From contig JADGJT010000319.1 in assembly GCA_027604005.1 (NCBI GenBank), positions 1,279 to 27,139 of the forward strand: a stretch of 25,861 nt of DNA. The letters are read 5' to 3'. Under the pieces are notes generated by a model. That model did no database searches. It saw nothing but the letters and a program-made list of their open reading frames with translations, and was not told where the DNA came from. The position numbers were made by a program, and so were the translations under genes. Below, piece after piece: positions 17,901 to 25,861 of the stretch; positions within the stretch are counted from its first letter, which is position 1, and each line of letters begins with the position of its first letter. Source of the DNA: Dinochytrium kinnereticum (Eukaryota; Chytridiomycota; Chytridiomycetes; Chytridiales; Chytridiaceae).

Positions 17901-19632
17901 CACCATATCAGTTCCGTGGTTCCTTTGCCTCTTCCTCAACAGCGTCCCCATTCGACTGGGGGTGAGATTTTTGGACTCTTTCTTCCTAGATGGCCCCAAA
18001 TTTCTCTTCTGGCTCTCTTTAGCGATCTTAAAGATCAATGAAAAGGAGCTCATTACACGCGGTAGAGATGACGACATTTTCATGACCATTTTAAAAGAGT
18101 TCTTTGTGAGATTGGGTGAACAACCTCCTTGCAATACAAATGTCGAATCAGGAATACGCCCCAGCTTTGACGTCAAAAGCAGAGACTTCGTCAATATAGA
18201 TTTTTCGGCTATGACTGGCCCCTCCCTATGCGACGCTCTTCTGTCCATAGCCTATTCCTTCGCACCGCTAGTGACTACGGACCAAATCGAGACTCTGCGG
18301 GCAAAGTTTCGTTTAAAAATCGTTCACCAAATGGAAGACACGTCACGAAAAAGTCAAGTCAGGACTCTGAGTGAACAAGTTTTGCTGTCCATGGATGAAC
18401 TTACTATCGTGTACAATCTTGTGAGGAATATAGAGTTTGCGAATGAGGATCATGGGGATCGTACTGGCGGGGATGTTAGCGAGGAGGATCGGTTAAGGGC
18501 GGAGCTTTTGAAACGGGGGGCTTGGGGTTTAGTAGACATGTCTCATAGGCGGAAGAAAGCTGCAGCATCTATCAATACGGCGAGTTTGATTGGTACGAAG
18601 ACCATCTCACTGGTCGATTTTCGAAAGATCTTCCGGGAAGTTAGCCCTTGGAGAAGTCGCATTTCTCAATCGCCCACCTCCCCTCTTTCTCCATTGAAAA
18701 AGGGAAGCCAATATCTTGACCCAACTGCGTCATCGAAGCCTGCACAGGATAAAGAGCATCGTCTACCAATAGTTGATAGGATTTACTTCTACTGCAGCTT
18801 CAACTACTCATTCTTTCACGCAAGCAAAGCAGCACCGCAAGGTGGCCTTGGAGCCGAATACATGTCAACTCTCAAAGATGCTGGCGTGTCAGGAGCTGGA
18901 ACGCCCCATCCGTCCTCCAATTACATTGTGGATCTCGCAACAATTGTTCACAGCCTCGACATCATCATGAAACAGCCTCTTCACGCTCGAGTGCGTTTTT
19001 TATTTGACCTGCACGATCTTGATGGGGACGGGTTTTTGAATAGAGACGAGTTAAAGGCGCTCATGGACTCTCTGCTGGAAATTTTTGATATGACACCGTG
19101 TAAGGGATCCTCTGTGAAGGCTATCCATGATGAGGGCGAACAGTTTTTGCGATCTGTTACGTCCTTTATTAGCACCGCCTTGAAAATCGGGGAAAATAAG
19201 GGTGCGCAAAATCTCTCTGGGCCTGAACTTGGCAATGATTTAGGAGTGGGGATAGGGGGTGGGATAAAGAAGAGTCAGACTATTGCGGCTGGGTTATCTT
19301 CTGGGAGACTCAGCCCATCTCTAGGCGAGGAGAAGCCTTCTATGTTGTCTCCGGAATCAGCCGAAAATGGTGGCAAAGTCCTCACCCGTCGCCAATCTCG
19401 GAGCGCCTCTTTTGGAGGTCGAACGTCCCCCGTACCTAAGGATTTATTTCAAGATATGCCATCAGAAAGCAACAATGCGATCAATGAATCGATGGCCTAC
19501 CGATTGAGTTTCAACGAGTTTTTGCTGTCCATGCTCAGTCAAACGTCTTTTGTGCAGTACTTTGAAAGGATGTGGCAACTAAGCCTTGATAGTGGCGGTT
19601 TGGTTGGGATTGAGTTTCAGAAAAAGCAGTAA
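14971..19632 (+). CDS. GRAM-TBC-EF-hand Rab GTPase-activating protein (TBC1D8/9-like)
   Basis: Eight exons, 14971-15294, 15345-15441, 15477-15572, 15622-15845, 15888-17326, 17370-17489, 17531-17703 and 17756-19632, encode 1449 aa. The start [16 protein letters not shown] matches the animal TBC1D8/9 start (MWV-P-E...). Two GRAM-type lipid-binding regions lie at about 1-110 plus 190-270 ([14 protein letters not shown]) and about 400-490 ([14 protein letters not shown]). The TBC domain (about 716-930) carries the arginine finger in IEKDVRR (I-x-x-D-x-x-R, Arg767) and the glutamine finger in GYAQALNII (Gln802), so it should stimulate GTP hydrolysis on a Rab. One complete EF-hand loop, [12 protein letters not shown], begins at Asp1245. 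Long Ser-rich linkers separate the domains. The 35-nt third-exon intron (15442-15476) is the shortest in the window. Yeast Gyp2 is the nearest fungal relative I can name. The Rab partner is unknown. Confidence 0.95.
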
Positions 19633-19754
19633 TTAAGCTGCTCTTTATTTGTGAAAAGATCCCGTGAAATGGGATATGGTGCTGTATTATACCAAACTCA
19701 AAATACTTAAATATATACACGCCTATATGCCGAAAAATGCTTTCGCGAGAATCC
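19633..19754. other. Convergent 3' spacer between TBC gene and TRM9-like gene
   Basis: These 122 bases separate facing stop codons. The sequence is AT-rich (an ATATATA-like stretch near 19710-19718) and fits two overlapping 3' UTRs. No gene is seen. Confidence 0.5.
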
Positions 19755-20836
19755 TCAGATGCCTTGAATACCAAGCGCAAGAGGTTTCTCCCCATGATAC
19801 TTCTTTGCGATAACATACCAATTGTCACGATCGTACCCCGCATCAACGATCTCAACACCCCCCGCAGCCATAACAGTTTCCTCCAATTCACCCTTCTTAA
19901 AAACGTGATAAAATCTGAAAAAGTTAGGCAAAGCAGAGACTTCCGAAAACCTTTGGTAAACAACAGTCTTGTCATCTTCTCTAAGAACAGGTGTGTCTTC
20001 ATTTCGATTAGCCTAATAAGCTTCAAAGTAGATGCCTTCTCACCTGCGGCCTCTCCCTTTGATTTAAATATCTCTTTCGGGAATGACCATGGAACGAAGA
20101 CATCTTGCTGTTCAAACTTCCTCTTGCCCTAAGAAAATGTTAAATAAACTTTCATTTGTAATGTTTAACCACCTCTTGCTCCATAGCCCATACAAAAATC
20201 AAAACAGAGCCGCCTGGTTTCAAAATCCGCAAAAGCTCCTATAAAACATTGGGAACAAAGGATGACATAGCTAACTCACCTTTATAGCATCCCTCCTGCG
20301 CTCAAATGACGAAAAATGGTGAATAACCGCAATGGAGATAGCAAAATCCTAAAGTCGATATTACAAAAGCGAGAATAAAAATGGTCCGTACAAAACTACC
20401 AGATCGATAAGAAAGGCTAAGGTTGTCGCAAACCATTGACTCAAACCCTCGTTGCTTACATATGTCTATAAGCTTAAAACTCCTGCATCAAATTCATCAG
20501 TTTCTCCGATATACTGTATTTGGCCTGACATATCAGATCCTATGCAGAATGTATTGGGGTTAACACCCAAATATTTCCCATTTCCGCATCCAACATCTGC
20601 TCCCAATGATCCAACTTCTTGTGATCTGGGTTGAAACGATCAGAATCAACACCATACAACATCCAGAAGCCTACTTCAAAAAGTTTTCGACGACTGGCCA
20701 AGGCTGTGAAAAGATCCGTCAGAAAGAGATGATGAGAAAATGTCCATACCTTATATCTAGTTGCGCTAAAATGCGGCGCGATGGCATTATACACAACCTG
20801 AACATGCTTCCGTTCAAGCTCTTCCCCAAATTCCAT
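19755..20836 (-). CDS. TRM9: TRM9/ALKBH8-type tRNA (carboxymethyluridine-34) methyltransferase
   Basis: Eight exons on minus, 20836-20750, 20703-20675, 20625-20530, 20482-20392, 20348-20280, 20238-20173, 20128-20044 and 19996-19755, encode 254 aa (yeast Trm9 is about 280). The enzyme methylates carboxymethyluridine at the tRNA wobble base, with a Trm112-type partner, in the cytoplasm. Motifs in order are VYNAIAPHFSATRYKPWPVV, the SAM loop GADVGCGNGKYLG, the acidic motif IGSDMS, then KLIDICKQRGFESMVCD, FDFAISIAVIHHFSSFERR, LRILKPGGSVLIFVWAMEQE, QDVFVPW, FFRFYHVFKKGELEE and the C-terminal YDRDNWYVIAKK. Three junctions need care (20674/20625, 20529/20482 and 20043/19996), and each was chosen because only it keeps frame and motif spacing. 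No AlkB domain is attached, as in yeast. The gene is divergent from REX2. Confidence 0.93.
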
Positions 20837-20865
20837 TTCCAAGTCAACGAACAATTTCAACAAGG
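20837..20865. promoter_or_regulatory. 29-bp bidirectional start region between TRM9-like gene and REX2
   Basis: The start codons at 20836 (minus) and 20866 (plus) are separated by only 29 bases. Both 5' UTRs must be almost absent or must overlap the neighbouring coding exon. Confidence 0.6.
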
Positions 20866-21619
20866 ATGGTTCATAAAGTCACTGATCCGTTAGTATGGAT
20901 TGACCTGGAGATGACTGGACTTGATCTGGAGAAGGATCATATCATTGAGGTTGGATATAGTAGGCTATTTCTTTGTTTGATGAACTTGTCTTTGTAGATT
21001 GCATGCATTATTACCGATGGGGATTTGAAGGCTGTTGAGGATGGGCCAGGCAAGTTTGCTGCGGAGTGCATTGCGACTGACTTGAAGCAGATATTGTTAT
21101 TCACAAGGATGATTTTATTATGGATAACATGAATGACTGGTGCAAGGAACATCATGGGGCTGTAAGTTTGAAAGCCTATAAAGTTTAGGTTGTTGGCTTA
21201 AGGCAGGCTTTGCTTTAGAGCGGTTTAACGGCATCTGTCAAGGCCTCAAAATTCTCAACAGAAGAAGCAGAAGCAGAGGTTCTTGCCTACATCAAAAAGC
21301 ACATTCCCGAACCACGGGTAGGAGTACTGGCTGGAAACTCAGTCCACGTCGACAAGGTATTCCGTAAAATTGAAGTTCGAAGCCTCAACCCCCCGTGAAC
21401 TAGGAGTTCCTACGAGTTCATATGCCGAACCTCCTTGAATACCTGCACTACAGAATTGTTGATGTGAGCACCATTAAAGAGCTCGCCAAAAGATGGAACA
21501 AGTCGGTCGCTAGTGGGGCTCCAAAAAAAGCCTTAAGCCATAGAGCGTTGGACGATATCCGAGAAAGTATACTGGAGTTGAAGTACTACAAGAAGACGTT
21601 CCTGAACGCATCGAAATAG
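20866..21619 (+). CDS. REX2: Oligoribonuclease (REX2/REXO2-type 3'-5' exonuclease)
   Basis: Five exons, 20866-20949, 20998-21049, 21091-21161, 21219-21356 and 21404-21619, encode 186 aa, the normal length of the Orn family. The enzyme degrades 2-5-nt RNA fragments to mononucleotides in mitochondria and/or cytosol. DEDDh residues are visible: Asp13 and Glu15 in [10 protein letters not shown], the Asp of [14 protein letters not shown], and the His and Asp of [32 protein letters not shown] is also typical. The second intron (21050-21090) has a GC donor (CCAG|GCAAGT). No GT donor keeps the frame there. The acceptor could also be 3 nt upstream, adding one residue. There is no N-terminal extension that looks like a mitochondrial presequence. 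Confidence 0.95.
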
Positions 21620-21620
21620 C

Positions 21621-21626
21621 AATAAA
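21621..21626 (+). terminator. Candidate poly(A) signal AATAAA of REX2
   Basis: AATAAA begins two bases after the REX2 stop codon, and the next plus-strand gene starts 80 nt later. If used, the REX2 3' UTR would be very short, in keeping with the tight packing here. Confidence 0.35.
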
Positions 21627-21704
21627 CACAAAGGTATACAATGCTCTGTAAATCCCTCCACTTGTGGTTTTGTCTTTTGTTTGTTTCGCGTTTTCTCCTT
21701 CTGC

Positions 21705-22892
21705 ATGCCTCCAAAGAAAGCAAAAGGAAAGAAAAAGGCTCCCAGGAGCGACAGCGCTTTATCGTCATCATCCGTCCCTCAAGCATCACAAGAATACACA
21801 TTCAACGGGAAGAGGGGAGATGAGGCCTACAAAGCCTTTGAGGAGGCTGCAGCAACAATTCGGGAGACGCTGAAGCAGAAAGAGGAGAATTCTTTTGTGG
21901 TTCTTCGCGTTCGTCAAGTCGATTTTGAGTACCATGATTTCCTCATTACCCTGCCGAAATCGGCTACCATCTATCGGCTGCAGACTGAGATTGCAAATCA
22001 ACAACATGGAGCGGCTGTGTTTCCGGCTGATGTTGTTGTTTATAAATCTCTCCCAATCTCTGAGGATCCCAATGGATCGAATGATACGTCAAAAGGTAGC
22101 GATCCGGTTCCAGAAACAGAGACGGATCAAACGACAGGATCCGTGTTATGTCAAGATCCTTACGCGAAACTTACGGATGTTTTTCCTGACGTCGAAAGCT
22201 TTTCAATGTCAGACTCTAGTCAAACTCCTACAAACCAAGGGCTGAAACCATCTAATGGTCCATTGACCACGGAGGACGGCATCGTAATTCAGCCACGATC
22301 CGCCATTACCTTTGTTCACGACTTACCAAACCTCACACCACAAGCACCACAGGCCTCTACCATGGGAATGAGCGCCGGGATTCTGAAAAGGCCGCCAGTA
22401 AACCCCCTCCTCAACAGTCGTGACAAATCCAACACTGACTCATCCCCATCCCCGCTCATCGGCGGTCGCTATGTGTCGGTCTACTACGACATTCTCCCTT
22501 ATATATCCCCTCCGATAACCACTCTACTCCAATCGCGTCGAGGCACGACTAAACAAGAAGGATCGCGAACTTCTCAACTAGCGAGAGTGTACGCAGCAAG
22601 TGTGATAGGGAGGAATATGATTTCTTCGAGGATTGATTCGTTGCCTTATCCTGATCATTCGAGAATTTCGAGCGGAGGGTACTTGGTTCCGCCGATTATT
22701 GGGGGTTTGGATCGGTCATGTCCCGTTCTGATGTTGGAGAAAGAGAGGAGTAGCGGGGGTGTTACGCCGTTTAGAAAGTTTCAATTGGGTGGGGCACCTG
22801 AGAGGGGTGGTGAGGCAATGAAAGATAAGAAGGTTGGGACTGAGGGCTGGGGTTCTAGGCGGCCATCGATTCCGTTGAAGATTGGAAGATAA
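21705..22892 (+). CDS. Uncharacterised single-exon protein, 395 aa, possible ubiquitin-like fold
   Basis: This is the only intronless gene of the window. The ATG at 21705 (context CTGCATGCC) opens a 395-aa frame. I do not recognise the family. The N-terminus is very basic (MPPKKAKGKKKAPR). Residues about 38-62 form a charged helix (AYKAFEEAAATIRETLKQKE). Residues about 63-116 alternate beta-like and helical segments (SFVVLRVRQVDFEYHDFLIT, then a helix, then ADVVVYKSL), reminiscent of a ubiquitin-like beta-grasp. That resemblance is a guess. A polar, disordered middle follows, then a Gly/Arg-rich C-terminus with GGYLVPPIIGGLDR and FRKFQLGGAPERGGEAM. There is no signal peptide, membrane helix or Cys cluster. 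The neighbour is AK8, a flagellar protein elsewhere, and the two genes converge. A flagellar role is only a suggestion from context. Confidence 0.7.
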   Translation: MPPKKAKGKKKAPRSDSALSSSSVPQASQEYTFNGKRGDEAYKAFEEAAATIRETLKQKEENSFVVLRVRQVDFEYHDFLITLPKSATIYRLQTEIANQQHGAAVFPADVVVYKSLPISEDPNGSNDTSKGSDPVPETETDQTTGSVLCQDPYAKLTDVFPDVESFSMSDSSQTPTNQGLKPSNGPLTTEDGIVIQPRSAITFVHDLPNLTPQAPQASTMGMSAGILKRPPVNPLLNSRDKSNTDSSPSPLIGGRYVSVYYDILPYISPPITTLLQSRRGTTKQEGSRTSQLARVYAASVIGRNMISSRIDSLPYPDHSRISSGGYLVPPIIGGLDRSCPVLMLEKERSSGGVTPFRKFQLGGAPERGGEAMKDKKVGTEGWGSRRPSIPLKIGR

Positions 22893-22989
22893 GCCATGGT
22901 TTTTCTTAATGATGATCATTTTACTTAATGTTGATATGGCCCAATATTAGCAATCCGTTATCTTTTTCTTAAGCAATATTTATCATTAC

Positions 22990-22995
22990 AATAAA
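22990..22995 (+). terminator. Candidate poly(A) signal AATAAA of the unknown gene
   Basis: A plus-strand AATAAA lies 97 nt after the stop at 22892 and only 15 nt before the end of AK8, which runs the other way. Transcripts of the two genes probably overlap at their 3' ends. Confidence 0.45.
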
Positions 22996-23010
22996 AGTCT
23001 TTTCCTATGT

Positions 23011-24868
23011 TTAAATGGGTGTGAACGTCGGTATCGGATGCAACAGCGCATCCTCAACCAATTCGAAAGCCCTCCAAGCAAACGGATTCTTCCCAAATCC
23101 ATCCCCTTCTCCGAGTCCTTCCGATTTTATCTCCTGCATGATCCCCTCACTCTCCTTCGGCGGCAAGCTCATTGCAACCGCGGTCGTGGAGATTCTACCC
23201 TTCTTTTTGAATCCATAGAAAGCCTCCAAATCCTGATGAGTTGACTGGTACCGCACGAACCTCTGGGCTACAGCTTCTTCCCTGTCCTCGGGCTTTCTTA
23301 ACCAATTAGACGCCTGGTCCACGCTGACATCTGATGGGAGTGCGGCGAGGTTGACAATACGACCTGTAGAAGCCTCGAATCTCCTGTTTAGCAGCCTAGA
23401 GCGGCATACGTTTTCCGAGACTCGCAGCCAGATAAGACTTTATGTTATTTGTTAGTATAAAGGGGGTAACTAAGCGGAGAATGCTTTTAAGCTTTTTTTG
23501 GCATACCGGTTGGGCACAATGTCGTGCTTGTTCAAGAATTCGGCTTGCTGTTTCGTGAATGGGAATCCTTCCAGCACCCAACCGTTTGTTTGGCAATCGG
23601 ATTTTTTGATGCGGCGAATGATTAAGTCCATCATAATATTCTCCGGGACTGTTTTCGAACTTAGCATTCCAGAAGATAAAACGAACGAAAATACCTGCAC
23701 ATGGATCATTTACAAACCCTTTCAGCTCTTTTGCCCAGACCGTATTCGCAGATACTTCCTCCAAAACAATAGTCTGAGGTGAAACTAATAGCCGCCATCA
23801 GTTTTTATTTCATGCTTGAAAAGAAAAATAGACACTACCATGCACAAACCCATACTCCTTCTGCATCAACGCAGCAACCGTCGATTTCCCACTCCCCGGC
23901 AATCCAGCAATAAGAATTCTGAACTGTCTCGGCGCATGCGTCCTCTTCTTGGTCCCAACGAAATCCATTACCTCCGCAAGCACTTTATCCTCATTCCCAA
24001 CAATTCCTTCCGGAAAAGTGATTTTTCGAAGGGTTTTAGAGAAGCAACTGACGACCCCAAGTAGATGCCGTCGGTATTGACCAAGACGAGCTCGGATGGC
24101 TGGTTCTCCGTGTGAATTTTTTTGGATCAGACGGGCTTCGATGGCGACGGAGCGTGGAGGGGGATCGAAGGTGAGGTGGTAGACTTTTTTCGTGACTGGG
24201 TCGATGCGGGTGCCGACGGTTCGCTTTACAATTACCTCGTCTGGAGCGTCGAGGAGGACTTTATTTCGTTTCAAGATAAGATCAATAATCATTCAAGGTT
24301 ATTTTTTCTTGTCTGTTTCTCTTACCGAAATGAGAGGGGCAAAGCCCCTTGATCTGGATGGCCAAAGCCTGCTCCTTGGTCCTGGGGAATCCCTCCAAAA
24401 CGTATCCTTTTGCCGTCACATCATTATCCTGGAGCCGCTGCAGCACAAGACTCAGCATTATTTGATCTGGGACAAGGCTTCCTCTCTCCATGAACGGTTT
24501 CGCCTGCATTCCCATGCTCGTTTGCCTCTCAATGGCGGCTTGAAGAAGGTCGCCGGTTGATATGTAGACAGCATCAAAGGCTTTTGCCACTCGCTCGCAC
24601 TTTTTGTCACTGGCGTTAGAGAGAATGGTTTGTGCTATGGCTTTAATGCCCTTACAATGACAGTGGATCCAGATGAGGGCGGGCCACAGATGACAATACT
24701 GGGGACAGATGGCTGCTGCAGGTAATCAATCGCCCACTGCAGAGGATCGGGTGGCTTCTCGATGAGCATCTTGGCAACGAGCCGCTCAAACAGGTCAAAC
24801 AGCTCATGCTTATCGGCATAGTCCGCCAGGCCCTGGATCTTGTCCTGGTCAAGAATGTAGTCGACCAT
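23011..24868 (-). CDS. AK8: Adenylate kinase 8 homologue (two nucleotide-kinase domains)
   Basis: Six exons on minus, 24868-24656, 24593-24326, 24258-23839, 23784-23695, 23648-23507 and 23437-23011, encode 519 aa (human AK8 is 479). AK8 is a ciliary/flagellar nucleoside monophosphate kinase with two AK-like domains. Domain 1 follows an N-terminal helix region: ICGPPSSGSTVI (the P-loop Lys is Ser68), then YISTGDLL, GYVLEGFPRTKEQA, VLLDAPDEVIVKR and RIDPVTKKVYHLTFDPPP. Domain 2 has an intact P-loop, AGLPGSGKSTVA (Lys285), PENIMMDLIIRRI, GWVLEGFPFTKQQAEFL and a divergent lid (NRRFEASTGRI), ending SLPPKESE plus a 50-residue tail. An apparent frameshift near 24650 disappears when the 62-nt intron (24655-24594; branch CTCTAAC, acceptor GCGAG) is removed. 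Presence of AK8 suits a fungus with flagellated zoospores. The gene is 66 bp downstream of the TVP18-like gene. Confidence 0.92.
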
Positions 24869-24934
24869 CTCTTGCTGACAGAAAACGCTGGTTTATTTTT
24901 TTTGACAAATCATTGACAACTCAAGTGTGACTTT
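24869..24934 (-). promoter_or_regulatory. 66-bp spacer between TVP18-like stop and AK8 start
   Basis: Both genes are on minus, and only 66 bases separate the stop from the next ATG. There is a run of nine A on minus near 24895-24903. The AK8 promoter must overlap the 3' end of the upstream gene. Confidence 0.45.
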
Positions 24935-25755
24935 CTAAACTGTGCCTGCAGCTGCACGCGCAGACTTGGCCATCCCAAGACCAGCGAAGAGTTTGCGTCC
25001 GCCTGTCGCCTTACCTCCTGCTGCCGCTGGTGCTGCATTTATGCCCTTGCCGCCGGTGTAGAAGCTGCGCTGGAGTTCCTCCTTCTTGGACGAGGCGATT
25101 CCTTGATACACAATGCTGGTCAGAAGAACTCGGGCCAGGAACCGCTACTGCTCACCGTAGAAAACAAATGTCACGGTCAGGGCGAGAGCGGCAACGATGA
25201 TAGATGATGCAGCCATGATTATGGACAACCAGATGATCCCAGCAAAGCTGCAAAACAAATGATAAATAAAAATGTTTTGGGCCTACAAAGAGACACTTAC
25301 ACGAGGTAAAGGATGGTGCGGAATACTGTGTTCTCAAAAAACTTCAAGAATGACGAAGTGTTGGGTCCACATGGGCAGCACTGGGTGATGATGGGAATCT
25401 CCAGCAAAACAATGATGGCAGCCTCCACCCATGCAGCAAAAGCGAATGGCAAGACGGCGGTGAAGTTAGCCAGACTAAAACCATAAAATATATCAATAAG
25501 TCTATCCAGCAACATGATCAGTATCATACCCAAAGATGATCAGCACTGTGTGGGGGAAGAAGGAGGACCCAGATCAGTATGGAAGACATTTACATAAGCG
25601 GCTGATACTTACGAAGAGCGGATAAAATGGCCATCCATTGCCCATAGATTGTAAACTATATCAACAGCAGATATATATGCGTGAGCCATCGTCGCCTGAT
25701 CCAATGATCCTCTCACCTTTCCTGATCGGAACTCCTCTCCAATGTTGTTCCCCAT
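24935..25755 (-). CDS. TVP18: TVP18/Flower-family Golgi membrane protein
   Basis: Six exons on minus, 25755-25717, 25655-25613, 25545-25530, 25474-25301, 25247-25156 and 25101-24935, encode 176 aa. Tvp18 is a Tlg2-vesicle/late-Golgi multispanning protein, and the metazoan relatives (Flower/CACFD1) sit in synaptic vesicles. Four membrane helices are visible: around WMAILSALLLIIFG, TAVLPFAFAAWVEAAIIVLL, TILYLVFAGIIWLSIIM and SSIIVAALALTVTFVFYG. FTIYGQWM and LEIPIITQCCPCGPN correspond to the conserved SVYGRW and IEIPF blocks of Tvp18. The C-terminal tail (SSKKEELQRSFYTGG then Gly/Ala/Lys-rich) faces the cytosol. Exon 3 is only 16 nt. Splicing it in is the only way I found to link helix 1. A GTAAGG near 25012 could act as a donor, but reading through gives a clean stop. 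Confidence 0.85.
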
Positions 25756-25861
25756 TTTGACTTGTCAGGTTGTTTTGAAAATTGTCTTTTTGGAGGACCA
25801 GAAATCAATCACACAGATGGTTTACTTCAAGTTATGCACATACAAGAGCACCTGCTAAAAA
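25756..25861 (-). promoter_or_regulatory. 5' flank of the TVP18-like gene up to the window edge
   Basis: These 106 bases lie upstream of the ATG at 25755 on minus. No other frame or motif could be supported, and the region is cut by the window end. Confidence 0.35.

Noticed and set aside
24594..24660. Possible 1-nt frameshift in AK8, since a shifted frame reads smoothly into the next exon
   Set aside because: Splicing 24655-24594 (GTAAGG donor, CTAAC branch, GCGAG acceptor) keeps the frame and gives normal spacing between P-loop and the next strand.
1..25861. Transposons, IS elements, CRISPR arrays, rRNA or tRNA genes
   Set aside because: No terminal inverted repeats, transposase or reverse-transcriptase motifs, regularly spaced repeats or cloverleaf-compatible sequences were seen on either strand by eye.

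Overview
The window is nuclear DNA from a fungus, most likely a zoosporic (flagellated) lineage such as Chytridiomycota. The genes are broken by many short introns, mostly 40-60 nt, with GT-AG ends and CTAAY/CTGAC-like branch sites. Several products are typical of fungi: a HAL/NPR1-type kinase and a TVP18-like Golgi protein. An adenylate kinase 8 homologue, which in animals is a cilium/flagellum protein, points to an organism that builds flagella. No rRNA, tRNA, transposon or CRISPR array was recognised. One run of 99 Ns lies inside an intron.

Layout, left to right. (1) The 3' end of a gene (1-674) and a complete gene (935-2923), both plus strand, are tandem paralogues. The complete one encodes a secreted-entry, PAN/Apple-like, proline-rich, single-pass membrane protein, and the two share a conserved cytoplasmic tail. 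(2) A TAF4 gene (TFIID subunit) on minus, 3235-5918. (3) A 1.4-kb gene-poor stretch with a chain of minus-strand splice sites and a G-quadruplex motif. (4) IMP1 (mitochondrial inner membrane peptidase) and a HAL4/SAT4-like kinase, both plus, 7313-11070. (5) NCS-1 and a DHHC palmitoyltransferase on minus, 23 bp apart. (6) RRP36 (90S pre-ribosome) on plus, 66 bp from the DHHC start codon. (7) A large GRAM-TBC-EF-hand Rab-GAP on plus, 14971-19632. (8) TRM9-like tRNA methyltransferase (minus) and REX2/oligoribonuclease (plus), with 29 bp between start codons. (9) An unrecognised single-exon gene on plus, 21705-22892. (10) AK8 and a TVP18/Flower-like Golgi membrane protein on minus.

Functionally this is mostly a compact housekeeping region: transcription initiation, ribosome assembly, tRNA wobble modification, RNA degradation and mitochondrial protein maturation. 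It also holds a group that fits membrane traffic and calcium signalling: NCS-1, a palmitoyltransferase, an EF-hand TBC protein and TVP18. No operon-like logic is claimed. The accessory-looking part is the left end (PAN-type membrane proteins) and the unknown gene next to AK8.

All gene models were spliced by eye. Exon lengths were checked so that each model keeps an open frame that is a multiple of three. Product calls rest on remembered family motifs, not on database searches.
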